Notes: generated by a model from the sequence alone, not told the origin. DNA of 32,542 nt from an uncultured Collinsella sp. (GCA_958350755.1 CATWID010000016.1:1-32542); one strand, 5' to 3'. Positions 10,769 to 18,226 are shown, counted from the stretch's first letter. Numbers and translations are program-made.

Positions 10769-11713
10769 TTATCGAGTCTCCGTCGCGCCCGTCAGAGTAG
10801 TTCCGCTCACGCTAATGTCCAGGTCGCCCCAGCCACCGGGCGTTTTGCCGTCCGCTCGGTAAAAGTTGACGACCATCGAACCCGGCTCCATGGTGAACGT
10901 AGCCTTGCGAGCTGCAGCATCCACCGTCGCGCTATGGTTGGTCTCAAAGAACGGGTCGATCTCCACGTTCTCCCCCCACGTGAGCGTGACGTTTGCCAGT
11001 GCGCCCGTAACCGTCACGCGGTAGTTGTATGCAGCGTAATCAGCAAACTTGCCAGCCTCATCGACCAGCGCGCCCTCAACCGCAGCGGTCTTGACCTCGG
11101 CCCTCTTTGACGGCACGACTTTCGCCGCCAGACAGGCTAGCTCGGTGCCGGGGCTCTTCTCCGATACGACCGTGGCCTTAATCACAAAGTATGCTTGTCC
11201 CAACTTAGCCTCGGGGAAGGTCACGGTGTAGTCGTTCTTGGTAGGTTGATTCTCCGGAAGCGTGACGCTGCTACCGGGCTGGGGCGCATAGCTCCACGTG
11301 GCGCCATCGAGCCCGTGCCCCTCGACCGTCAAGGTGTATGTCACATTTTTGTCGTTGCAGAAGTTGCTGTTGCCCAGCAAGTAGTTGTAGATGCTAAAGG
11401 TAAAGTTGCACTGCCCGTTGTTGGGATACACCGTAACGGAGCGCTGGGCACGGGCGAGCTCGTCGGGGCTAGGCGCACTCATATAGCCCGTGAGCAAATC
11501 GCTTGCAAATAGGCTCTGCGCAGTGCCCGTTGCGGCGACGGACTTTAGAAATCCGTTGGCGGTGTAGGCGGAATAGGTAAAGTAGCCACCCGTCACGAGC
11601 GCCACGGCGCAAATAAGTGCGATTGCCGCCACAACCAGCTTGTTCTTGACTAGGCTCTTGCTTTTTGCCAGCTGCTCGCGCTCGGCATCCTGCTGTTTCT
11701 CTTGCTTCTCCAT
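10769..11713 (-). CDS. Single-pass membrane protein, third gene of the adhesin operon
   Basis: This 314-residue protein was not recognised as a named family. The start at 11713 is chosen because AGGAGAGGGG lies just upstream and leaves a 14-nt gap to the previous gene; an upstream in-frame start at 11794 would overlap that gene by 67 nt. Residues 1-25 are charged (Glu/Gln/Lys-rich). Residues about 26-44 form one transmembrane helix or uncleaved signal anchor, followed by GYFTYSAYTANGF. The remaining roughly 260 residues are Thr/Val/Asn-rich and probably extracytoplasmic beta-sandwich, with two cysteines (in NGQCNF and SNFCND) that could form a disulfide. The YF...N element after the helix resembles the region following the signal in TasA/camelysin-type fibre subunits and matches its two upstream neighbours, suggesting a common fold. 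The giant adhesin gene starts 39 nt downstream. Confidence 0.85.
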   Translation of the reverse strand: MEKQEKQQDAEREQLAKSKSLVKNKLVVAAIALICAVALVTGGYFTYSAYTANGFLKSVAATGTAQSLFASDLLTGYMSAPSPDELARAQRSVTVYPNNGQCNFTFSIYNYLLGNSNFCNDKNVTYTLTVEGHGLDGATWSYAPQPGSSVTLPENQPTKNDYTVTFPEAKLGQAYFVIKATVVSEKSPGTELACLAAKVVPSKRAEVKTAAVEGALVDEAGKFADYAAYNYRVTVTGALANVTLTWGENVEIDPFFETNHSATVDAAARKATFTMEPGSMVVNFYRADGKTPGGWGDLDISVSGTTLTGATETR

Positions 11714-11727
11714 GTGCGCCCCCTCTC

Positions 11728-12567
11728 CTACTTGCCGCTCGTGTTGCGCGCGATCAGGTAAATCACGTCGGTCTCTTTGGCGCTCTCGTCCCACGAAAGC
11801 TTGATGATAAAGTTAAGCGTGTCATTGCCAGTCGAGTTGTCGAGTGTCTTAGCGTTGAGGTCGCCTTTGCCGAATTTCTTGTATCGGTAGAGCGGGCGCG
11901 CGTTGCGCTGGACGTTTTGATAGTCCTTGAATGTAGGGTCGCTTGCGCCCTCGCCCGGCACGGCTGCCAGACCGTCGTTCTCCTTGTTGATATATTCGAA
12001 GCTCGTCAGCAGGTTCTCTCCGGTTGCTTTCCAGCTATAAGATTTGCCGTCTGCGGTACCGCTCACGTCGGGCGTCTGGAGCGCAGACGTGTTCTCGGCT
12101 CTGTACAGCTCAATAGTGAGACCCGTAATGTTGGTCGTATTCGCGAGTTGCAGCTCAAAACCGTCACCGCCCGTCTGCACGCAAAACGGGCGCTTGAGCG
12201 TCACCGTGTTGCCGGTCTTGGTATCGCCGTATTCGGGGTTGTAGCTCAGGTCGACCTGCTCTGTTGCCGTAGCGTTGGGGCCCAGCACTTTGAGCTCCGC
12301 CGGCTCCTTGATCTTGCCAACGGTGGAGCCGCGATTGGCATCGACGAACCATCCGAGCGTCAATCCCAGCAACACGAGAAGCACGGCCACCAGACCCACG
12401 ATGGCCAGGGATTCGCGACGGTGGTCGCTCACCCAAGCCTTGATGCGCTCGATGCGGCCAGCCGGACGCGCTTCGCCGTGCGAGCCGAACCCGTTGCCGC
12501 CGGGGTTTGCCGCTCCTTCGTTGTGTTTGATATCGCCCTGCTCGCGGGCATTAAGCTGCTCGTCCAT
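11728..12567 (-). CDS. Single-pass membrane protein, second gene of the adhesin operon
   Basis: This 279-residue protein was not recognised as a named family. A hydrophilic Gly/Asn/Glu-rich cytoplasmic tail (about 1-50) precedes one strong transmembrane helix at about 54-73. The helix ends in LGWFVDANRGSTVGKIK. The rest is a probable extracytoplasmic beta-rich domain of about 200 residues. The ATG at 12567 directly follows the TAA of the preceding gene, with AGGAGG 11 nt upstream, so the two are translationally coupled. The WF-x-x-x-N element straight after the helix is shared with the upstream protein (WFAANNRVSATG) and loosely with the downstream one, pointing to a family of membrane-anchored or SipW-type exported subunits. 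No catalytic motif is visible. A role in assembling or anchoring the giant surface protein is inferred from operon position only. Confidence 0.87.
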   Translation of the reverse strand: MDEQLNAREQGDIKHNEGAANPGGNGFGSHGEARPAGRIERIKAWVSDHRRESLAIVGLVAVLLVLLGLTLGWFVDANRGSTVGKIKEPAELKVLGPNATATEQVDLSYNPEYGDTKTGNTVTLKRPFCVQTGGDGFELQLANTTNITGLTIELYRAENTSALQTPDVSGTADGKSYSWKATGENLLTSFEYINKENDGLAAVPGEGASDPTFKDYQNVQRNARPLYRYKKFGKGDLNAKTLDNSTGNDTLNFIIKLSWDESAKETDVIYLIARNTSGK

Positions 12568-13659
12568 TTATTTATCCGCCTCCTTGGCGGTGAAGCGCAC
12601 GCGAATGTACTTGACGTTCTTGCCGATAATCTCGTCGGCGTTGTTGTAGTAGCTGGCGCAGGTTTCCACATCCGCAGAGGACATGCCGGCTCCGACAGGC
12701 GGAACCGCGCTAGGCACCTGACCTGGCACGCTCGTGCTATCGGCGCGGAAATAGCGCGCGTGGTTATTGTTGATGTCGCCGACGAGGGTTGTGTATCCCC
12801 CCTCGTCGCCTGTGTTAGCGAAAAGGTTGCCACCGTAGCCGGCGTTGCCCGTGCGAACATAGCTCTTGAACTGTTCCGGCCAAATCCAGTAGAGGGTTTT
12901 GGTGACGGTTTCGGTCGTGCTATTTGAGTCCGCAGCGTAAAAGCTCGACTTTGGGATGGTAAAGCTCTGCGTAATGACGGTGACGCTGGCCCCGTCCTGG
13001 GTCACCGTGGTGGTCGTGGGGACCAGCGGATTCGAGTAAAAGCCAGAGGCATCTTTGCCCTGAAAAACCAGGATATGACCGCGCACCAAATCTTTAAGCG
13101 AGTTGATGATCTCTTCGTTTTTCGATGCATCCGCAGCAGTGCCGCCCGTGCCCGCAACGCTCGTCTGAACAGAAATTTCCCAGGTCATCTCCACCGTGAT
13201 ATCGTGCAGGTCATTGCAGAGCGGCCTGACGTTGAGCTGGAGCTGGCCGGCCGACCCCGGAGAGAGACTGCCATCGGCACTCATGTTATTGAGGTTGAAA
13301 AGATTGTTCACGGCAAGGCTTGTACTGTCCGACGCGTAGTTGTCCTGGGCGTCGTACTTGCCCGCCGTGCCGCCCTGCGTTCCCGAGAGCACAAACCGCG
13401 GACCCTTCGCCCCGATCGTACTCCCCGTGGCACTCACTCGGTTATTCGCGGCAAACCAGGCCAGGCATGCAAAGATGGCAACGATGGCGGCCAGCACAAA
13501 CAGACCGCTCACCAGGAAATCCTTCCAGAAATCCTTGAGGGTCCGCATGTGCTCGTCGGCAGCTTGGCGGTACTCGGCCGCCGTCTTGTGCTGCTGGAGC
13601 TCGCTATGTCGGTCCATGCCACTCATCGCTTGCGTTTGCCCTGCTAGTGGGCGTGCCAT
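12568..13659 (-). CDS. Single-pass membrane protein, first gene of the adhesin operon
   Basis: This is a protein of about 363 residues, not recognised as a named family. The frame stays open upstream to a TTG at 13776, which would add a hydrophobic stretch. I prefer the ATG at 13659 because a promoter-like sequence lies just before it, but no start has an ideal ribosome site: GGAAAGG abuts this ATG, and ATGs at 13626 and 13617 are possible. With this start, residues 1-48 are hydrophilic and contain a helical DEHMRTLKDFWKDF segment. A transmembrane helix spans about 49-67 and ends in CLAWFAANNRVSATGS. The remainder is Ser/Thr/Asn-rich and probably exported. The gene ends in TAA immediately followed by the next ATG. 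The shared motif after the helix suggests it is homologous to the next two genes. A structural role in a surface fibre is inferred. Confidence 0.8.
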   Translation of the reverse strand: MARPLAGQTQAMSGMDRHSELQQHKTAAEYRQAADEHMRTLKDFWKDFLVSGLFVLAAIVAIFACLAWFAANNRVSATGSTIGAKGPRFVLSGTQGGTAGKYDAQDNYASDSTSLAVNNLFNLNNMSADGSLSPGSAGQLQLNVRPLCNDLHDITVEMTWEISVQTSVAGTGGTAADASKNEEIINSLKDLVRGHILVFQGKDASGFYSNPLVPTTTTVTQDGASVTVITQSFTIPKSSFYAADSNSTTETVTKTLYWIWPEQFKSYVRTGNAGYGGNLFANTGDEGGYTTLVGDINNNHARYFRADSTSVPGQVPSAVPPVGAGMSSADVETCASYYNNADEIIGKNVKYIRVRFTAKEADK

Positions 13660-13711
13660 CCTTTCCGCTTGGTCGCGATCAATCCGTTGCTCGTAGGCAT
13701 AGAATTCAGGC

Positions 13712-13739
13712 AGAATACAACACCATACGATAAGGTAAA
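13712..13739 (-). promoter_or_regulatory. Candidate promoter of the adhesin operon
   Basis: On the minus strand TTTACC and TATTCT are separated by 16 bp, with TTG directly before the -10 element. It lies about 50 nt before the preferred start at 13659 and would make the hydrophobic upstream extension untranslated. The match to consensus is only moderate. Confidence 0.33.
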
Positions 13740-13805
13740 AGAATAGCATTGACCTGCGGTTTGCTCCACAGCGCAAGCCTTAATGATGTCTTAAAAGTCA
13801 AATCC

Positions 13806-13873
13806 TTGGTGCAAGGGGGTCAGGTTACTTCGCAGCAACATGGTGCACACAAACCTAACCCCCCTTGCACCAA
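13806..13873. repeat. Long inverted repeat (21/22-bp arms)
   Basis: The left arm at 13806-13826 (begins TTGGTGCAAGGGGG) and the right arm at 13852-13873 (ends CCCCCCTTGCACCAA) are near-perfect inverted copies around a 25-nt loop. There is no T-run after the stem on either strand, so it is not a classical terminator. It may be a REP-like interspersed element. It occupies the gap between the ATPase stop and the adhesin operon start. Confidence 0.8.
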
Positions 13874-13912
13874 TCCATAGCGCCGGGCGGAGAACACACG
13901 GCGTGCCGCCCC

Positions 13913-15217
13913 TTAACACCCCAACGCGCGCACGGGTATCACGTAGATACCGTCCTCGACCTCGCGGGCGTACTCACCCACCCCCACAATCACGGCCATA
14001 AACTCCGGTTCGCGTGTGCGTGAACGAGGATTTCCACAGACCTTCTTGCGAACGCGCTTGAGGCTCTCAACGCCGGCGCTCGCCTTATCTTCGCTCACCT
14101 TAATCTCAAAGGCGGCCCACCGTCCATCGGCTAGCTGCACGATGGCATCGCATTCAAGGCCCGAATCGTCGCGATAATAGCGCACGGGCGTGCTATCCAG
14201 CAGGTCGAGCGAACGTGCGTAGACCGAAAGATCGCGTATGACCAAATTCTCAAACACCAGACCAAATGTCTGCCAGTCGGCAAGCAGCGCCTGCAAGGAC
14301 ATACCTAGCAAGGCGCAAGCAAGGCTCGGATCTGCCAGATAGCGCTTGGGCTTGACGGTAAAGCGTCGTTTGTCGCGCGCGGCGGGAACCCAACCGGGGA
14401 CCTCCTCGAGAATGAACATGCCTTTGAGGGCATCCAGGTACCTGCGCACCTTGGTCTCGTCGGCAAACGCTGCGGGTTCCCCCTCGGCACCGAACATATC
14501 CATAAGAATCGTTTTATACGTGGTCGCCTGTCCCAGATTGCGCGCGATCGATGCGGAGACTCGACGAGCAATATCGGGGTCGAGACCAACCGCCGGGAAG
14601 CTGCTCGAAAACGTAGTGTTGAGATATTCGCGAGCGATGAGCTGGGCGTCAGCCGAAACCATATCGATCGCCTCGGGCCAGCCGCCGCGGCAGGCGGCTT
14701 CGACAAGCCCCGGTGTATCGCCATTGCACCGACAGGGCTCAAAACGATGCTCAAACAAGCCCGCCAGGCTCACCTTGCCGCTGGACTCACCTGTCTCGGC
14801 AAGCGTCATGGGGTACATGCGGACGCGGCCGATGCGGCCGGCTCCACTATGCGCGGGTGCCTCCGTCTTTGAGCCAAACGCAGGCGTGGCGGAACCCGTG
14901 AGGATATAGGCGCCGCGCGTGCCCCGGGTGCGGTCAACCTCGTGTCTAACGTAGTCCCAAATCTGGGGAACTCGCTGCCACTCATCGATAATATGCGGAC
15001 GGTCTCCCAGCAACATCATCGCCGGGTCGGCACGCGCGAGGTCGAGATTCTCGTCGACATACGAGGCGGACGCCCCGTGCTCAAGCGCGGCCCACGTCTT
15101 GCCGCACCACTTGGTGCCCGCAATCTCGACCGCGCCAAAGACGCGAAGGTAGCGTTCGATTTGCGCATCCACGATACGCGGGATGTATCCGTCCCGATGT
15201 AGCCTTTCGCCCGCCAT
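13913..15217 (-). CDS. AAA_14/DUF4143-family ATPase
   Basis: This is a 434-residue member of the AAA ATPases that pair an N-terminal AAA_14 domain with a C-terminal DUF4143 domain. The Walker A motif GTKWCGKT is at 34-41, Walker B HIIDEWQ at about 77-81, a sensor-like ILTGSA at about 105-110, and a GR pair follows in SGAGRIGRVR. The C-terminal domain shows LECD (E355, D357) followed by FEIK (E371, K373), the PD-(D/E)XK-like arrangement often seen in these proteins. Such ATPases are widespread and poorly characterised; DNA interaction or toxin/defence-type roles have been proposed, and no substrate can be named. The start at 15217 follows GGGGGTGG. Five regularly spaced direct repeats lie just upstream. 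The gene appears monocistronic. Confidence 0.88.
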   Translation of the reverse strand: MAGERLHRDGYIPRIVDAQIERYLRVFGAVEIAGTKWCGKTWAALEHGASASYVDENLDLARADPAMMLLGDRPHIIDEWQRVPQIWDYVRHEVDRTRGTRGAYILTGSATPAFGSKTEAPAHSGAGRIGRVRMYPMTLAETGESSGKVSLAGLFEHRFEPCRCNGDTPGLVEAACRGGWPEAIDMVSADAQLIAREYLNTTFSSSFPAVGLDPDIARRVSASIARNLGQATTYKTILMDMFGAEGEPAAFADETKVRRYLDALKGMFILEEVPGWVPAARDKRRFTVKPKRYLADPSLACALLGMSLQALLADWQTFGLVFENLVIRDLSVYARSLDLLDSTPVRYYRDDSGLECDAIVQLADGRWAAFEIKVSEDKASAGVESLKRVRKKVCGNPRSRTREPEFMAVIVGVGEYAREVEDGIYVIPVRALGC

Positions 15218-15276
15218 GAGCCACCCCCGCAGATTTCCAGTTCCTGCTTTCTGGTTCTTCTATTCCACTGTAGCAA

Positions 15277-15379
15277 ATTCGGATTTTCGGGTGGTCGCGA
15301 TTCGGATTTTCATGTTCATATAATTCGGATTTTCCTGTTCTACGATTCGGATTTTCGGATGCATAAGATTCGGATTTTC
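15277..15379. repeat. Five direct repeats of ATTCGGATTTTC at a 22-23 bp period
   Basis: Identical 12-mers ATTCGGATTTTC begin at 15277, 15300, 15323, 15345 and 15368, so the spacing is 23, 23, 22 and 23 bp, about two helical turns. The sequences between copies are unrelated. The array ends 60 bp before the ATPase start at 15217, where its promoter should be. This is an iteron- or operator-like layout that would place five bound proteins on one DNA face. No CRISPR features accompany it, and the spacers are only 10-11 bp. Confidence 0.93.
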
Positions 15380-15412
15380 TGAATCCGCTGGTCAGGAGCA
15401 CCTCTTATCGAC

Positions 15413-15448
15413 AAAAAGGCGGGGAGCACCGATACGGCACTCCCCGCC
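15413..15448 (-). terminator. Rho-independent terminator of the flavoprotein gene
   Basis: On the minus strand a GC-rich stem GGCGGGGAG...CTCCCCGCC is followed by TTTTTG, starting about 27 nt after the oxidoreductase stop codon. Confidence 0.85.
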
Positions 15449-15474
15449 CGCTCAATACGCGATAGCTTTCTTGC

Positions 15475-17505
15475 TTAGAGCTCGTTGGCCGCGTGATATG
15501 CCGTGCGAATGGCGCTCGCGATGTCGGCGGTGCGCTCGCCCGAGCAGTCGCCCACGCAGGTCACGGGCACCGTCACGCCGTCCAGGTCAAACGCGTTGGC
15601 CTTGGAGCCCACGGCCATCACCACGTAATCGCAGGCGATCTTCACCGGCTCCTCGGCGCCATCCTCGGTGGTGCGAACAGCCTCCACGCCCTCGTCGGTA
15701 ATGGCGGTCAGGCGGGTCTTCACGTGCTGCTCCACATTGTGCTCGGCAAAGTCGCTCATAATCAGCGGCAGAATGGTCTCGGACTCGCCCGCGGCAATCT
15801 TGTCGAGCATCTCCACGATCGCCACCTCGCAGCCGTGCTGCAGCAGGTACTCGGCAGTCTCGGTGCCCACCAGGCCACCGCCAATGACGGCGACGCGCCC
15901 GCTGAGCTCCACCTTGCCGGCCAGCACGTCCCAGCTCGAGACGACCTTCTCCGAGTCGGCGCCCGGAACGGGGATGACCACGTCGTGCGCGCCCACGGCC
16001 ACAATCGCGGCGTCGGCGGCGTTGAGGTCCTCAGCGGTAGCGGCATGGTTGAGCTCAACCTTCACGCCCAGGCCAGGCAGAATCTTCTCGTAGTACTCGA
16101 CCGAGCGCATGATCTCGTCCTTGCGCGGGGGCGCAGCCGCCAGCACAATCTGGCCGCCCAGATGATCGCTCGCCTCGTAGACGGTCACGTCGTAGCCGCG
16201 CTTGGCCGCCACGCGCGCGGCCTCCAGGCCGGCAATGCCGCCGCCCACCACGGCGATCTTCTTGTCGCCCTCGCCCGGCTTAATGGCGATGGTCGCCTCG
16301 TCGCCGTTCTCGGCATTGAGCACGCACGAGATGTACTTGCGGTTTTGAATCGCGTCGACGCAGCCCTTGTTGCAGTTGAGGCACTCGCGGATGGGCTCAC
16401 CCGTGGCGGCCTTCAGCGCAATGTCGGGGTCGCACATGAGCGAGCGGCCATAGGCGATGATGTCGGCCGAGCCGTCTTCCAGAATCTTCTCGCCGGCCTC
16501 GACCGAGACAACGCGGCCGACGGTTGCCACCGGCACGGAGACCAGGGCTTTGACGCGCTCGGCCACGGGCAGCGTCCAGTTGTAGGGCATGGCGCCCATG
16601 GGCGGAATGGTGTCGCCCATGTTGCCGGTGTGGTTGGCCTGCGCGACCTGGATCATATCGATGCCCGCGCCCTCGAGCAGCTTGGCAAACTCGCAAGCCT
16701 CATCGGGCTGCAGGCCGCCCTTGCCGCGCGGCGTGCCGTCGGGGTTCTCCATAATCACAGGGAGCTTGTACTCCACCATCAGCTCCGGTGCGGCGTCCTT
16801 AATGGCGGCGACGACCTCGAGCGCGTAGCGGACGCGGTTCTCGAACGAGCCACCGTACTCGTCGGTACGCTGGTTGAGGATGGCCGAGCACAGCGAACCC
16901 ACCAGACGGTCGCCGTGGACCTCGATGGCGTCGATCCCGGCCTGCTGTGCGCGGGCGGCCGAGGCGGCGATGGCTTCCTTGATCTGGGTGAGCTGCTCCA
17001 CGCTGGCCTCGTTCACAAAGTGCTGCATGTCGTGGTGCAGCTTGGCGTAGGCCTGCTTGCGGATCTCGTTGGACTCGGCCATCTTGGCGGCAAAGGTCTC
17101 CTCGTCGCCGGCGGCCTTTGCCTCCTGCGCAGCTTTCGCAGCGGCCATGGAGCCCATGACCATGCGGCCGACGCCGGGGACGTCGTACTCGGGGTGGAAC
17201 AGCTGCAGCGCGACCTTGGCGCCGTGCTTGTGGACGGCGTCGGCCAGGGCCTTAAACGTGGGGATCTGAGCGTCGGTCGCCAGCTTGGGCGTGGGGCTTG
17301 CGGTCATAACGGGAGCGACGTCGCCGATGACGATGTAGCTCACGCCGCCACGGGCCAGGCGCTCGTAAAAAGCCAAGCTGCGCTCGCCGATGGAACCGTC
17401 GCGCTCCTCGTAGCCGGTGGTCAGCGGCGGGAACATAATGCGGTTCTTGAGCTCAAGGGGGCCAACCGTAATGGGCTGGAGCAGCTTGGATGCAGGTGCG
17501 GTCAT
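15475..17505 (-). CDS. Old-yellow-enzyme-type NADH:flavin oxidoreductase (FMN / 4Fe-4S / FAD)
   Basis: This 676-residue enzyme resembles the 2,4-dienoyl-CoA reductase / 2-enoate reductase / BaiCD-BaiH family, which passes electrons from NAD(P)H through FAD and a 4Fe-4S cluster to FMN to reduce activated C=C bonds. Residues 1-365 form the OYE barrel (NRIMFPPLTT, RTDEYGGSFENR). The cluster cysteines are C375, C378, C382 and C394. The FAD site is VVGGGIAGLEAA at about 419 and the NAD site VIGGGLVGTETA at about 540. Where many relatives have an HxAHGY-like active-site motif, this protein has HGDRLVG at 197-203. A Lys/Ala-rich helical segment at about 115-160 looks like an insertion. ATGs exist at 17511 and 17505; GAGAGGA abuts the first and lies 6 nt before the second, so 17505 is preferred. 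The substrate is unknown. Monocistronic. Confidence 0.9.
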   Translation of the reverse strand: MTAPASKLLQPITVGPLELKNRIMFPPLTTGYEERDGSIGERSLAFYERLARGGVSYIVIGDVAPVMTASPTPKLATDAQIPTFKALADAVHKHGAKVALQLFHPEYDVPGVGRMVMGSMAAAKAAQEAKAAGDEETFAAKMAESNEIRKQAYAKLHHDMQHFVNEASVEQLTQIKEAIAASAARAQQAGIDAIEVHGDRLVGSLCSAILNQRTDEYGGSFENRVRYALEVVAAIKDAAPELMVEYKLPVIMENPDGTPRGKGGLQPDEACEFAKLLEGAGIDMIQVAQANHTGNMGDTIPPMGAMPYNWTLPVAERVKALVSVPVATVGRVVSVEAGEKILEDGSADIIAYGRSLMCDPDIALKAATGEPIRECLNCNKGCVDAIQNRKYISCVLNAENGDEATIAIKPGEGDKKIAVVGGGIAGLEAARVAAKRGYDVTVYEASDHLGGQIVLAAAPPRKDEIMRSVEYYEKILPGLGVKVELNHAATAEDLNAADAAIVAVGAHDVVIPVPGADSEKVVSSWDVLAGKVELSGRVAVIGGGLVGTETAEYLLQHGCEVAIVEMLDKIAAGESETILPLIMSDFAEHNVEQHVKTRLTAITDEGVEAVRTTEDGAEEPVKIACDYVVMAVGSKANAFDLDGVTVPVTCVGDCSGERTADIASAIRTAYHAANEL

Positions 17506-17557
17506 GGACATTCCTCTCTTGTAGGCGCGGCGGCGATGGTGCCGCGTAGTTGTCTAG

Positions 17558-17587
17558 AGGATATGGCATGGGAGCACAGTGGCGCAA
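17558..17587 (-). promoter_or_regulatory. Candidate promoter of the flavoprotein gene
   Basis: On the minus strand TTGCGC and TATCCT are separated by 18 bp, about 50 nt upstream of the start codon. Each element matches consensus at four of six bases. Confidence 0.3.
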
Positions 17588-17642
17588 CGGAAATCGGCAG
17601 ACAGCAGGTAACGGCAGGTGGATGGGGCGGGGCGGCCCGTCG

Positions 17643-17864
17643 GTTTGTCTCAATCTGTAACAGTTGCTCGGCAAAACCGGGTCTTACTGTTACAGATTGA
17701 GACAAACGGGACCCGCCTGCTAGAAAATCTCAATCTATAACAACAACTCGGCAAAATCCGTCCCTCGTGTTACAGATTTAGACAAACACGACCCAGCCCA
17801 CCGGTATATCTCGATCTGTAACACCTAGCCGCCCAAATCGGGTCTAGATGTTACAGATCGAGAT
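17643..17864. repeat. Tandem array of three hairpin units (about 80 bp each)
   Basis: Three inverted repeats built on TCTCAATCTGTAACA / TGTTACAGATTGAGA begin at 17648, 17728 and 17809, so the period is 80-81 bp. Unit 1 has perfect 22-bp arms (17643-17664 and 17686-17707). Unit 2 has two mismatches in 15 bp. Unit 3 has perfect 16-bp arms (17808-17823 and 17849-17864). In unit 3 CAATCTG becomes CGATCTG with the matching change in the other arm, so pairing is conserved. The loops share a GGC-AAA-CGGGTC-like core. The array fills the gap between the flavoprotein promoter region and the tRNA terminator. Confidence 0.9.
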
Positions 17865-17914
17865 TTTGTTTGAGAGGCTGAGAATTGGACCGAAAAACAC
17901 GGTCCCGGAATAAC

Positions 17915-17944
17915 AAAAAAGCTCGCCGGCTAGGCCGACGAGCT
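17915..17944 (-). terminator. Rho-independent terminator of the tRNA gene
   Basis: Shortly after the tRNA 3' end, on the minus strand, AGCTCGTCGGC and GCCGGCGAGCT form an 11-bp stem with a CTA loop, followed by a run of T. Confidence 0.9.
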
Positions 17945-17953
17945 GCAAGTTCT

Positions 17954-18030
17954 TGGTCGCGGGGGCAGGATTTGAACCTACGACCTCCGGGTTATGAGCC
18001 CGGCGAGCTACCAGACTGCTCCACCCCGCA
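17954..18030 (-). tRNA. Initiator tRNA-fMet (anticodon CAT)
   Basis: A 77-nt cloverleaf on the minus strand starts TGCGGGGTGGAGCAG and ends CCCCGCGACCA, with the CCA encoded. The anticodon stem-loop reads CCGGG-CTCATAA-CCCGG, giving anticodon CAT and the three consecutive G:C pairs that mark initiator tRNAs. The T arm GTAGG-TTCAAAT-CCTGC is intact. The first acceptor pair is U1:G72, a weak pair in place of the usual C1:A72 mismatch of bacterial initiators. It has its own promoter and terminator. Confidence 0.96.
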
Positions 18031-18061
18031 ATGTCTGGGCGCCTCATGTGCGCAAGAAAGA

Positions 18062-18090
18062 ATATTACGTGGGAGTTCGGTAAACGGCAA
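18062..18090 (-). promoter_or_regulatory. Promoter of the initiator tRNA
   Basis: On the minus strand TTGCCG and TAATAT are separated by exactly 17 bp, placing the transcription start about 25 nt before the mature tRNA 5' end. Confidence 0.6.
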
Positions 18091-18226
18091 GGAAAATCTC
18101 GTAGAGCATAATTCCTTCATATTTAAACCTCTCAGCCCTTATCACCGTAAACGAATCACAGCCGAGCGCCGTCGATGGCACGTATACAATGGTGCGCGTC
18201 CTTTTATGCCGACACCGGGAGTAGAC

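Noticed and set aside
13660..13776. N-terminal extension (hydrophobic, TTG start) of the first adhesin-operon protein
   Set aside because: It would add a second hydrophobic segment from a rare start codon without a ribosome site and overlaps the best promoter candidate. Kept as a possibility only.
15277..15379. CRISPR array
   Set aside because: The repeat unit is only 12 bp with 10-11 bp gaps, there are five copies, and no cas genes are present.
15493..17700. A 735-codon plus-strand frame opposite the flavoprotein
   Set aside because: It is a GC-rich antisense shadow. The His/Gly/Leu-rich translation has no domain, while the minus strand has every expected flavoprotein motif.
17885..18226. 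A long 5' extension of the coaX frame
   Set aside because: It would translate across the antisense of the tRNA-fMet gene and its terminator. The ATG at 18227 has a good ribosome site and begins exactly at the conserved CoaX motif.
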